This document shows, piece by piece, positions 1 to 6,942 of a stretch of DNA of 15,032 nt. This stretch comes from CAWATG01 sp963785035 (lineage in GTDB: Bacteria > Actinomycetota > Acidimicrobiia > IMCC26256 > CAWATG01), in the NCBI GenBank assembly GCA_963785035.1, contig CAWATG010000006.1, forward strand, positions 1 through 15,032. The letters run 5' to 3'. Position numbers and translations under genes: made by a program. The stretch's first letter is position 1; every line of letters starts with the position of its first letter. Under the pieces are notes generated by a model. It was not told the origin of the DNA and did no database searches. It saw nothing but the letters and a program-made list of their open reading frames with translations.

Positions 1-206
1 AATGAGTACTGGTAGGCCACCACAATCGTGAGCAAGGTGACGCCGATGCGCACGACAGCAACGCCGGCCGGGCTCGCGAAGTACGAGCGTAGGAAGCTGC
101 CTGTTGCGCCTCGCCCTCGCCGCCGCGGGGTGCGGCGACGAGGGCGAGCCTGTCCAACAGGACCAGGCAAGAGAACCGGACGCTCGAGCGTGTCGATGAC
201 ACTCAT
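1..206 (-). CDS. Membrane protein, N-terminal part only (cut by window edge)
   Basis: The reading frame is open from an ATG at 206 down to base 1, giving 68 residues. It starts MSVIDTLERPVL, passes through a very arginine-rich stretch (about residues 21-35) and enters a hydrophobic segment (about 48-66, including VVRIGVTLLTIVVAYQYS). This looks like a cytoplasmic basic N-terminus followed by a first membrane helix. The start lies 36 bases after the stop of the LPLSG protein gene on the same strand, so the two are probably co-transcribed. The ribosome-binding site is weak (AGCAGG about ten bases upstream). A strong hairpin lies inside the arginine-rich codons, so the true start could be further in. 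I do not recognise the family and too little is present to assign a function. Confidence 0.5.
   Translation of the reverse strand, partial: MSVIDTLERPVLLPGPVGQARPRRRTPRRRGRGATGSFLRSYFASPAGVAVVRIGVTLLTIVVAYQYS
110..148. other. Strong GC-rich hairpin inside the 5' end of a coding region
   Basis: The arms CTCGCCCTCG (110-119) and CGAGGGCGAG (139-148) are perfect complements. Inside them CGCCGC (121-126) pairs with GCGGCG (132-137), with one C/A mismatch and a GGGGT loop. The 17-position stem lies 95-133 bases after the stop of the LPLSG gene at 243. No T-run follows on the minus strand, so a classic intrinsic terminator is not clear. It coincides with the arginine-rich codons of the next gene. 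Confidence 0.6.
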
Positions 207-242
207 TGATGGAACCTGCTGCGCGAGAGCAGGTCTGAAGGA

Positions 243-851
243 TCATGCCGGCGAGCCGAGTTCCCGACGCTTACGCCATGCCACTGCACCAAGAGCAGCG
301 CCTGCGAGGACGACTCCAGAAAGGGGCAACAACACCGAACTCGCGACTTCAGGCACGTCGGGCGGGGTTCCCAATACGCATCGGAAGATGCTGGTGTCGG
401 TGAACCTGCCTGGCCAGTTTTTCTTCTCGTGCACCACGCGGCCGCAGATCTTGGCGGTGGGAATGGCGTTGAGCTTGACCGTGAAGCTGAATTTACTGCC
501 ACCAGGGACCGCCGTGAAGGCTGCCGCGGTGTTGTAATAGCTCACGTACGGCTCCAGCAGGCCCAGCTTGTTGTCGTTGTTCTTATCGACAAATGCGCAG
601 TCCCGTACGCCATATGTTCCTGGCGCACGAGTGGAAACAATCGTTACCGTCAGAGTCGCAACACCGTTCTGGTCTGTACGCACAACCTGTCGTGTCGGGA
701 CTTTCGCCGATGCATGCGCAAGGAGGACCGCTTGGCAACCCAACCAAGACCCATGGCCGGTATTTGCCAAGGCAGGACTTGGAAGGAGCGTCGCGACCCC
801 GGCACCCATGACACATCCGGTGACGACAAGTCGGCGAGCCCACGTCAACAT
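243..851 (-). CDS. Secreted LPLSG-tailed surface protein, paralog 1
   Basis: This 202-residue protein has a signal peptide (hydrophobic 8-28, likely cleavage after SPALA at about 29). The mature domain has four cysteines (39, 85, 136, 158). A loop at 89-100 (D-K-N-N-D-N-K-L-G-L-L-E) fits the 12-residue EF-hand calcium loop with acidic or amide ligands at positions 1, 3, 5 and 12. The C-terminus is VPEVASS, then LPLSG (175-179), a hydrophobic helix and RKRR, which is the layout of a cell-wall sorting signal with Ser in place of Thr. It shares this domain and tail with the protein at 1095-2045. The ATG at 851 is supported by AGGGG six bases upstream. The family is not one I can name. Calcium binding and anchoring are inferred. 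Two plausible outcomes are sortase anchoring and simple retention by the tail helix. Confidence 0.8.
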   Translation of the reverse strand: MLTWARRLVVTGCVMGAGVATLLPSPALANTGHGSWLGCQAVLLAHASAKVPTRQVVRTDQNGVATLTVTIVSTRAPGTYGVRDCAFVDKNNDNKLGLLEPYVSYYNTAAAFTAVPGGSKFSFTVKLNAIPTAKICGRVVHEKKNWPGRFTDTSIFRCVLGTPPDVPEVASSVLLPLSGVVLAGAALGAVAWRKRRELGSPA

Positions 852-921
852 GGCAATCCCCTGGCTACTTGAAGATCCAACATGGCCATTTTCCTATCTA
901 CTCGAATGTTCCCGGTTTCGT

Positions 922-941
922 TGATCTTGAGATCAAGATCA
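922..941. promoter_or_regulatory. 20-bp palindrome, possible operator upstream of LPLSG gene 1
   Basis: TGATCTTGA (922-930) and TCAAGATCA (933-941) are perfect 9-base inverted arms separated by GA. The element sits 71-90 bases before the start codon at 851, in the 243-base gap between the two LPLSG genes. A compact palindrome in this place fits a dimeric repressor or activator site, but no regulator gene is in view. It has no T-run, so a terminator is less likely. Confidence 0.45.
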
Positions 942-1094
942 CCCGGGCCACGATGACCTGCGCCGACTTTCCATGCAACGCATGGCGCAGGGTTCCAACG
1001 GGAATTCGTCGCCGCGCAAGACTCCCGTCGCCGACTGTCTACGTGCAGGTTTCACAAGCACGTCCGCCCCGCAGACGCACGACCGCACCAACGA

Positions 1095-2045
1095 TCAACG
1101 TGTCGGACCGACATCACCACCGCGCCCACGCTTCCGGCGCTTTCGCCACGCTGCAGACCCGATAGCAACACCGACGACAGCGGCTCCTGAAAGGGGCAAG
1201 AGCACCGCGCTGGCGCTCTCGGGAACAACGGGGGGTGGATTCTCCATGCAGACAAGCTTGCTTCGCTCGAGGTAGAACCTCCCAGTACGCGCGACGCGCA
1301 TCGAGCGGCCACAGATCCGAGACGTCGGTGCGGCGTCGAGCGTGACCTGAAACGTAAAGCGACTGCCTCGCTCGGCCGCCGCGAAGACTGCTCCTTCATT
1401 GCGATAGCTCACAACAGTCTCGTTCGCGTCCAACCGAGCATCGCCGTCGAGATCAGCGAACGAGCAGTCATGCAGGAGGTTCGAAGCTGCCGCGCGCTTG
1501 GACAGAACCGTGATCTGCATTGAAACGACGCCGCCAGGTCCATCGGAACGAGTGACCTGTCGTGTCATCCTTCCAGGCGGCGACGAATGCAGGAGGATTC
1601 GACAACCCAGGCTTGCCACGTGAGCGATCTGGTGGGTCGGTCCGGCCAGCGTGATGTCGCGGGGCAAGTCCACGCCTGCGCCACGACCCGCATCGGGCCC
1701 CGCATCCGCATCGGGCCCGTGACCAGAGTTCCCGGCGCCGCCAGCGGCACGCTCGGAGCTGACACCGGCGACGTCGACGACGGGACTCTTCTGGGACGAC
1801 GCGCTCGCCTGGCGCGGTCGTGCACGGGCTGCAATGTCGACCGGCAATGGTGCGATGGTGGTGGTCGACGCCCCAACCAAGGCGATGTCCGGCACCGGTT
1901 TCGCTGTCGTCGATGTTGTTGGCGTTGCCCGTTGCGCCGAGGTCAGCCTGGTCGAGGAGGTCGAATCGAGGTTGAGTAATGCGAGCGTCGCCGCAACCGC
2001 TCCGAGTGAGCTCACAACCGCCACAACTCGCCGCGTCCAGATCAC
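1095..2045 (-). CDS. Secreted LPLSG-tailed surface protein, paralog 2
   Basis: I start this gene at GTG 2045 because AGAGGAG lies five bases upstream and the N-terminus MIWTRRVVAVVSS then begins a signal or anchor helix (6-26). A longer reading from 2153 has no such support. The protein has 316 residues: an N-terminal helix, a low-complexity Ser/Thr/Pro/Ala linker (about 28-135) with a GPDAD repeat, then the same four-cysteine domain as the downstream paralog (Cys 148, 194, 245, 266). An EF-hand-like loop lies at 198-209 (D-L-D-G-D-A-R-L-D-A-N-E). The tail is VPESASA, LPLSG (283-287), a hydrophobic helix and RKRRKR. The linker would hold the domain away from the membrane. It is probably exported and anchored. 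The binding role of the domain is unknown. Confidence 0.8.
   Translation of the reverse strand: MIWTRRVVAVVSSLGAVAATLALLNLDSTSSTRLTSAQRATPTTSTTAKPVPDIALVGASTTTIAPLPVDIAARARPRQASASSQKSPVVDVAGVSSERAAGGAGNSGHGPDADAGPDAGRGAGVDLPRDITLAGPTHQIAHVASLGCRILLHSSPPGRMTRQVTRSDGPGGVVSMQITVLSKRAAASNLLHDCSFADLDGDARLDANETVVSYRNEGAVFAAAERGSRFTFQVTLDAAPTSRICGRSMRVARTGRFYLERSKLVCMENPPPVVPESASAVLLPLSGAAVVGVAIGSAAWRKRRKRGRGGDVGPTR
1688..1718. repeat. Short direct repeat in the linker of LPLSG paralog 2
   Basis: CCGCATCGGGCCC occurs at 1688-1700 and again at 1706-1718, an 18-base period. It encodes the duplicated GPDAD/GPDAG linker residues. It looks like a small in-frame tandem duplication. Confidence 0.7.
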
Positions 2046-2050
2046 AAGAG

Positions 2051-2057
2051 CTCCTCT
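2051..2057 (-). promoter_or_regulatory. Shine-Dalgarno site that fixes the start of LPLSG paralog 2
   Basis: The minus strand reads AGAGGAG, five bases before GTG 2045. It matches the anti-SD sequence well and is the reason for choosing the shorter protein. Confidence 0.7.
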
Positions 2058-2137
2058 GAGGCGCACGGCAGCCGCAGAGCTCGCCGCACACGACTCGACG
2101 TTGCGGTCCATCGCCAGGTCCAGGGTCCAGCCCCCCA

Positions 2138-2155
2138 GGTTGGCGCACGCCAACC
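2138..2155. promoter_or_regulatory. 18-bp inverted repeat between NlpC gene and LPLSG paralog 2
   Basis: GGTTGGCG (2138-2145) and CGCCAACC (2148-2155) are perfect 8-base arms around CA. The site lies about 93-110 bases before the GTG start of the LPLSG gene and just over 80 bases after the NlpC stop. It could be an operator or a transcript-ending hairpin. No T-run follows on the minus strand. Confidence 0.45.
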
Positions 2156-2200
2156 CGACTACAACAATGCGGCATGCGCAGTTAGACGAGAGTTCTTCGA

Positions 2201-2229
2201 TGCATCATGTTTCCGTTGCTTATTGTCAA
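2201..2229 (-). promoter_or_regulatory. Weak promoter candidate for the LPLSG genes
   Basis: On the minus strand a perfect -35-like TTGACA occupies 2229-2224. Seventeen bases later there is only a poor -10 match (GATGCA, 2206-2201). It lies in the gap after the NlpC gene, so the LPLSG genes may have their own promoter. The weak -10 keeps confidence low. Confidence 0.25.
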
Positions 2230-2247
2230 TGTGCGGCCATTGCGCCG

Positions 2248-3315
2248 CTACCCAAACTGGCGAGCAACGTCGGTGGAACTCGGCGGCTGCGGCCACGCGG
2301 CACCAGCGAGACTCGTCCGAAAAATGGACGAGATCTTGACCTTCTCACCGGTCCTCGGAGCGTTGACCATGCGCCCGCCGCCGATGTACATGCCCACGTG
2401 ATGAAGGTCGTCGTAGAACAGCACGAGGTCGCCCGGACGAAGCGCGTCGATCGCCACCTTCGGAAACCTTGCGTACTCCGCGGCCGCATAGTGCGGCATG
2501 ACGACGCCGGCTGTCTTCCACGCCATCATCGTGAGCCCGGAACAGTCGAAGGAATCCGGACCTGCCGCGGCGTAAACGTATGGCTTGCCAACCTGGTCCA
2601 GCGCATATCGGACCGCCTGTGCTGCCTCGGCAGTCGGAGGCGTTGAGTCGTCGGCGTGGTACGTGCGAGCGAAAGCATCAACCAGACTGGCCCGTTCTGC
2701 ATCATCGAATCGCTGCTGAATGAGGGCCGCAAGATCCGCCTTGGTCCCCACGAATATCGACCGAAGCAGCGTGTCAGCCTGCTCCACCTGACCACGAGTG
2801 ACAACGATCTCGGCTGCCCGGTCCTCGATCTGCTGCCGGGCTGCCACGACGGTGGTATGCGCACGGACCAGCGTCTCCTGTATCCGCTCGATCTCCCGCG
2901 CCCGCTCTCGGTCATGATCGACAAGCGCCGTGCCGTATTTGACCATCACGACAGTGTCAGGATCCTCAAGATCCGAACGCTCTGCGATCTGGGCGTGCCC
3001 GGCGCGCTTGTAGAGCACCGCCGCCCGATCGCCGGCGTCGCGCTGCAGAGCGCGAAGCCTCGTTGCCTGCTTGGCGATGCGTGCCTCGTACTCAACGACT
3101 CGTGCCTGAGCATCGGCACGTTCGATCACTGCGGCGTTGTACCGCTCGGTGAGTTGCTCGACAACCGCGGCGTTGTTCTCCATCTGCGCCTGGAGCGCAG
3201 TCGCTTCGGCGATCAGGTCATCGATCGGCGCAGCGCTAGCGCCATGCCATGGAACGCCGATGAGGCCGAGGATGGCTGCGAGGCACACCCATCGGCGCGG
3301 CGACAGCGCAATCAA
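2248..3315 (-). CDS. NlpC/P60 peptidoglycan hydrolase with N-terminal coiled coil
   Basis: I start this gene at TTG 3315, whose last two bases overlap the sortase-like stop codon (TTGA). The protein of 355 residues then begins with a clean signal peptide (basic SPRR, hydrophobic 9-28, cleavage near GASAA). Residues about 31-215 are charged and heptad-like, as in RipA/PcsB-type hydrolases where a coiled coil controls the catalytic domain. Residues about 233-345 are NlpC/P60, with catalytic Cys258 in DCSGL, GDLVLF and His306 in HHVGMY. Asn318 occupies the region of the usual third polar residue. The family cuts D-Glu to meso-DAP or Lys peptide bonds in the wall. A longer frame opening at 3486 has no signal peptide at its N-terminus and overlaps the sortase gene. 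Its tight coupling suggests that the sortase-like protein and wall remodelling act together. Confidence 0.88.
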   Translation of the reverse strand: MIALSPRRWVCLAAILGLIGVPWHGASAAPIDDLIAEATALQAQMENNAAVVEQLTERYNAAVIERADAQARVVEYEARIAKQATRLRALQRDAGDRAAVLYKRAGHAQIAERSDLEDPDTVVMVKYGTALVDHDRERAREIERIQETLVRAHTTVVAARQQIEDRAAEIVVTRGQVEQADTLLRSIFVGTKADLAALIQQRFDDAERASLVDAFARTYHADDSTPPTAEAAQAVRYALDQVGKPYVYAAAGPDSFDCSGLTMMAWKTAGVVMPHYAAAEYARFPKVAIDALRPGDLVLFYDDLHHVGMYIGGGRMVNAPRTGEKVKISSIFRTSLAGAAWPQPPSSTDVARQFG

Positions 3316-4655
3316 TAGTTCGCTGGGAACGCGCGGCTGAGTTGATGGAAGAACGGGAGCATCAGCACGATCAGCAGTATCCAACCCAGGCCGAAGGAAC
3401 GGCGCGGTGATGCGCCACGCGTAAATCGATAGAGGCCCACGTATCCCGCGACCAGCACGAAGCCCCAGAACAACAGGGGAATCCACACGCCATCATCACC
3501 GAACCAGGCCGGTACCTCGGAGGCGATCTTGGCACTGCGAGGACCCCGAGCTTCCGAGGCGGTTGCAGGAACTTGGTCATCGTCAAGCGTCGCCCAGACG
3601 ACGTACTGCTGTTTCACGCTGTATTTCGGATGCGCCGATGTGAGGGTCAGGCGATCATCGCTCCTGTCGGTGAACATTCGGTGGTCACCGGCACCCACCA
3701 CAGTCTGTCCACGTACGCTGTAAACGAATGTTCCTTGCAGCGTGGTGACCTCGATGCGGTCACCGTTGGTCAGTTGGTCGATCTGAGCAAAGGCCGCGCC
3801 TGCGCCAACGCGATGACCGGCAATGACGGAGTTACCAGGCTGACCGGGGAGCGGCGTCGACGCGAAGTGTCCTGGGCCCTTGCGCAACGATGAGCCCGCC
3901 GTACCCTCGATGACAACTTGATCCAGGCCAGTCTTCTTGATCTTGAGGCGCGCCATTGGAGTGCCACTCTCCACAGCCGCCGGAATTGGCGTGGCCGCGG
4001 GGTCCTTCACGCCGCCGGCCGGAGCAACCGGAGCGTTCTTCGCTGCTGCGCTTTTGGCTGCTGAAAGCCGCGCGGCGAACTCCCGCCGGGCGTCGCTCTG
4101 CGAACCAGATGCACCGAGGCCGGGGACCGTGACCTGAAAGAGAACGAAGAGGAGAGCGATGACGATCACATCGCGAACGACAAGACCGACGTTCCCCCAG
4201 TCAATTCGTTTGCGCGTGCGACCCGACGACCTCTGCCGTGTCGCTGGAATCGCGGCAGGGGCCGGCGCTGCGTCCGGCGGTGGCGGCGCAGACTGGGTCC
4301 GGACTGGGGCCTCGGCCGGTGGAGGCGGGGGCGGGGGCGGAGGAACCAGAGCCTCGGCCGGGGCGGGCAGGGTAACCGGAGCCTCGGCGGGGGCGGGCGG
4401 AGTAACGCGGGCCCTGAGCGGCGGCCTCTGGGGGGCTCGTTGCTCGGCAGGTGGGGCAACTCGTTGTCTTGAGACCCGACCCGCGCCTTGCGTGAAGATC
4501 GGCAACGACTCGGTTGGAACCGAACCGTCACCGCGGATCTCGGCCAGCAGCAGGGCGACCGACTGTTCGGCGCGACGAAGCACCTCGTCCGCCCCAGAAG
4601 GCTCCGTGGTGGTGTCGGCGGGGGATGGCTGTGATGCGTGCGAGGTCACTGTCAC
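3312..4655 (-). CDS. Sortase-fold membrane protein (class E-like), catalytic Cys and Arg replaced
   Basis: This 447-residue protein has a cytoplasmic N-terminus with a long Pro/Ala-rich stretch (about 87-138, including nine consecutive prolines), a basic patch and a membrane helix (about 157-178). The outer sortase domain spans about 233-357. The fold is clear from MARLKIKKTGL, GPGHFASTPLPG, GNSVIAGHR (His281) and GDRIEV. The active-site strand reads LTLTSAHPKYSVKQQYVV where the family has TLTTC-x8-R. Ala341 replaces the nucleophilic Cys and Gln350 replaces the Arg; only His remains. Two C-terminal helices (about 391-409 and 421-437) follow, reminiscent of pilin-type sortases. The GTG at 4655 lacks a good ribosome-binding site. 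It cannot work as a normal transpeptidase; a scaffold or substrate-binding role is inferred. It leads the surface-protein cluster. Confidence 0.85.
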   Translation of the reverse strand: MTVTSHASQPSPADTTTEPSGADEVLRRAEQSVALLLAEIRGDGSVPTESLPIFTQGAGRVSRQRVAPPAEQRAPQRPPLRARVTPPAPAEAPVTLPAPAEALVPPPPPPPPPAEAPVRTQSAPPPPDAAPAPAAIPATRQRSSGRTRKRIDWGNVGLVVRDVIVIALLFVLFQVTVPGLGASGSQSDARREFAARLSAAKSAAAKNAPVAPAGGVKDPAATPIPAAVESGTPMARLKIKKTGLDQVVIEGTAGSSLRKGPGHFASTPLPGQPGNSVIAGHRVGAGAAFAQIDQLTNGDRIEVTTLQGTFVYSVRGQTVVGAGDHRMFTDRSDDRLTLTSAHPKYSVKQQYVVWATLDDDQVPATASEARGPRSAKIASEVPAWFGDDGVWIPLLFWGFVLVAGYVGLYRFTRGASPRRSFGLGWILLIVLMLPFFHQLSRAFPANY

Positions 4656-4687
4656 TGCGGCGGCACGGTAGGCGCTCCCGGTGAACG

Positions 4688-4713
4688 ACCCTACAGGCCA
4701 TCACGAACGTCAA
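4688..4713 (-). promoter_or_regulatory. Weak promoter candidate upstream of the sortase-like gene
   Basis: On the minus strand TTGACG (4713-4708) precedes TAGGGT (4693-4688), an actinobacterial-looking -10 box 33 bases before the GTG at 4655. The 14-base spacing is shorter than the usual 16-18, so this is tentative. Confidence 0.25.
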
Positions 4714-4930
4714 GGAAACGCAACATGAATTTCCGGTGCTGACAGTCTTCTCTTTCCCTCAAGCAACGACAAGATGACGAGCGGGAGACCAGCACCCGAA
4801 CTCATCATGTCGATGGCCGGCCTGCCTTGACCTCCAGCAGCGACCGCGTGATTGTGAACGCAACATCGCGCCGGAGCAGCAGCGGAAGGGCTGGCGTCAG
4901 TGCTCGTGAACCTCATGTTCGTTACCCAAA

Positions 4931-4967
4931 GGGCTGCGCGCCCATGCAGCCCGTCGCGCGGAGCGAC
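4931..4967. other. Two adjacent hairpins upstream of the glycosyltransferase gene
   Basis: GGGCTGC (4931-4937) pairs with GCAGCCC (4946-4952). The next base begins a second stem, GTCGC (4953-4957) with GCGAC (4963-4967). They lie 85-121 bases before the ATG at 5052, so they may form a structured mRNA leader. I cannot match them to a known riboswitch. Confidence 0.4.
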
Positions 4968-5051
4968 AAGCGGCCCCGGTAGCGAACCCCACGACCTGGC
5001 GGTCCCTTCCGCTGCGCCCGGCGCACAAGCTTCAGCAACCGCGCCGTCACG

Positions 5052-6917
5052 ATGACCGACCAGGACGCCGGAGACGGCGGAATCGCGACACTCGTACGCA
5101 ACGAGATCGACGATCCCATCACGACCAGTCCCGACGGTCGCGCTGCAGGCGTGGAAGCGGGACCGGGCACCAACCGACAGCGGCTCTCCTGGCATCTCCG
5201 AATGCCGAAACTCCGTCGACCCCGCATGACGGAGGGACGCGTCGTCTTCCTTCTCGCCCTCGTCGCATATCTCGCAATCGGCGTACGCCTCGCTCTTTTC
5301 GCCGACGTCCTCCACGGGGATGCTCTGTCGCGTGTCGGGAACGCCTACTACACGCTGTTCAGCCGGGATCCGCACCTCGCTGCGGTCGGCTTCGTCTGGA
5401 ATCCGCTCCCGTCGTTGCTTCTGATTCCCTTCCTGCCGCTCAAGTTCTTGTGGCCCGACCTCACCCGCATCGGATTCATCGGGAACATCGAATCCGCAGT
5501 GTTCATGGCCGGTGCTGTCGCCGCGCTTCGCGGGTGCTTGCACGACATGCGCGTGCGACGCGATACACGGCTCGTGATCACGGTGCTGTTCGCCGTACAC
5601 CCACTGATCCTGGTGCACGGTGGCTACGGAACCACCGAGGGCATGTTCGTCTTCTTCCTCCTCCTCGCGTGCCGGTACCTGATGCGCTGGTTCGACGACG
5701 ACTCGCTCGGCGGCCTCATCGGCGCGGGCTTCGCGCTCGGCGCCACGTACATGACCCGCTACGAGGCCGTCGGCGCCGGGTTCGCGACGGTGGCGGTGGT
5801 CGCTGTGGTCGCGTACCGGCGCGCGCTCGGGGCACGAAAGCGACGCCGGCGAATTGCGTTCGCAGAAACGTGCGTCGTCGCGATCCCGTTCGGGTTCTCG
5901 ATGGCCGCCTGGGCCAGTACCTCCTGGTTGATCGTCGGATCACCATTTGCGACCCTGACCTCGCAATACGGCGCCTCGAGCCAGATCAAATATGGGCAGG
6001 CAGATCTGGTGGGCCTCTATGGCGGCGACACGTTTGCAACGCGCGCCGAGCTCGTAATCCGACAGCTCTTCGCCCTTGAACCCTTCGTCTTCCTCGTCGT
6101 CGTGATCGCCGTCTTGCTCGCCTGGCGGCGCGGCGACAGCAGGATTTGGGCAATCCTGACACCGCTGGGCGGCACGGCCGGATTCATGTTCCTCTCACTC
6201 AGCAGCGGGCGCCTCTACCCGTTCCTTCGCTATTCGATCGCAGTCATTCCGCTCACGGCACTCCTCGTTGGATATCTCTTCTCGGCTCCGCTCCGGAAGG
6301 GTCATGCGACCGCTGAGCAAAACGCCGCATCGGATCCGGCCCAAGCACTGCTGTACGCGCTGCCGCTCTTCCTCTCGATCGTTTTGCTCAGCACGGGCCT
6401 CTTCGGCGCCGTCCACGGCATCACCCACGGTCTCGGAACTGAGGAGGCCGCGCCGCTCCGCGCGCTGATTTCGACCCGCAACCCGTCAAACAGCGGACTT
6501 TGGGGCCCTGGATACTTCCAACACGATCGAGCCGTGGCTCGCTACCTCGACTCGCTCGACCTTCCCGACGGTGCGGTCCTCAGCGATGTGGCATTTTCCT
6601 ACGCAATCGTTCTCACGTCGGAAAACCCAAAACAGTTTGTCGTGACCTCTGACCTCGACTTCGATCAGGCTGTTGCCGATCCAGTGCAATTTCGTGTCGG
6701 CTATGTCCTCGTGCCATCACCCCGAAGCGCCCCGTGGGACGCGTTCAATCTCGGCGCGCCGACCTTTTACGAAAACGGTGACGGGATCGCGACACTCGTG
6801 AAGGAATGGCCAGAGGCAACAAGCCGATGGCGTCTCTATCGCATGAACCCTGATGGCCCGGCCGACCCCGACGTTCCGGCCGACCCCAATGGCCCAGCCG
6901 CCCCCAACGGCTCATAG
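5052..6917 (+). CDS. Polytopic GT-C type (GT39-like) membrane glycosyltransferase
   Basis: This 621-residue protein has a polar N-terminus (1-60) followed by roughly ten hydrophobic helices, the first at about 63-84. The first outer loop carries an acidic motif, HGDALSRVGNAYY (Asp90), in the place where GT-C enzymes bind the metal and polyprenyl-phosphate sugar. A TRYEA motif (235-239) also fits this superfamily. A soluble C-terminal region (about 460-600) follows, then a Pro/Asp/Asn-rich tail. The family moves a sugar from a lipid-linked donor to a protein or glycan outside the membrane; the acceptor cannot be told. ATG 5052 is the first start after an in-frame stop at 4980-4982, but I see no Shine-Dalgarno site, and Met51 or Met59 are possible. 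The methyltransferase follows 25 bases later, so the two form an operon. The GT2 enzyme at 7643-8497 could make its donor. Confidence 0.8.
   Translation: MTDQDAGDGGIATLVRNEIDDPITTSPDGRAAGVEAGPGTNRQRLSWHLRMPKLRRPRMTEGRVVFLLALVAYLAIGVRLALFADVLHGDALSRVGNAYYTLFSRDPHLAAVGFVWNPLPSLLLIPFLPLKFLWPDLTRIGFIGNIESAVFMAGAVAALRGCLHDMRVRRDTRLVITVLFAVHPLILVHGGYGTTEGMFVFFLLLACRYLMRWFDDDSLGGLIGAGFALGATYMTRYEAVGAGFATVAVVAVVAYRRALGARKRRRRIAFAETCVVAIPFGFSMAAWASTSWLIVGSPFATLTSQYGASSQIKYGQADLVGLYGGDTFATRAELVIRQLFALEPFVFLVVVIAVLLAWRRGDSRIWAILTPLGGTAGFMFLSLSSGRLYPFLRYSIAVIPLTALLVGYLFSAPLRKGHATAEQNAASDPAQALLYALPLFLSIVLLSTGLFGAVHGITHGLGTEEAAPLRALISTRNPSNSGLWGPGYFQHDRAVARYLDSLDLPDGAVLSDVAFSYAIVLTSENPKQFVVTSDLDFDQAVADPVQFRVGYVLVPSPRSAPWDAFNLGAPTFYENGDGIATLVKEWPEATSRWRLYRMNPDGPADPDVPADPNGPAAPNGS
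6861..6914 (+). repeat. Three 18-bp tandem units at the end of the glycosyltransferase gene
   Basis: Units at 6861-6878, 6879-6896 and 6897-6914 encode ADPDVP, ADPNGP and AAPNGS, after a shorter related piece (NPDGP). They form a Pro/Asp/Asn-rich tail and end at the stop codon. Unit number could vary in frame. Confidence 0.7.
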
Positions 6918-6931
6918 GCGACTGTATTTCG

Positions 6932-6937
6932 AAGGAG
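6932..6937 (+). promoter_or_regulatory. Shine-Dalgarno site of the methyltransferase gene
   Basis: AAGGAG lies five bases before ATG 6943. It decides this start over an upstream in-frame ATG at 6853 that would lie inside the glycosyltransferase gene. Confidence 0.75.
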
Positions 6938-6942
6938 CGCTG

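Larger units (their letters stand above)
4656..5051. other. 396-base divergent gene-free region
   Basis: This region separates the minus-strand surface cluster from the plus-strand glycosyltransferase. I see no credible gene: the long minus-strand frame crossing it runs deep into the glycosyltransferase and has no domain I recognise. It should hold promoters for both directions. It contains a repeated AACGCAACAT (4717-4726 and 4857-4866) and the two adjacent hairpins listed separately. Confidence 0.55.

Noticed and set aside
1095..2153. Longer LPLSG 2 protein starting at 2153
   Set aside because: The N-terminal extension crosses the inverted repeat and has no ribosome-binding site, while GTG 2045 has AGAGGAG.
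1834..2646. Plus-strand frame of 270 codons
   Set aside because: It overlaps the LPLSG 2 and NlpC genes on the other strand, which have signal peptides, motifs and ribosome-binding sites.
2248..3486. Longer NlpC protein starting at 3486
   Set aside because: The extra 57 residues overlap the sortase-like gene and put the signal peptide in the middle of the protein. The TTG at 3315 fits better.
4710..5618. Minus-strand frame of 302 codons across the gene-free region
   Set aside because: Most of it is antisense to the glycosyltransferase and the composition is not protein-like. No motif is visible.
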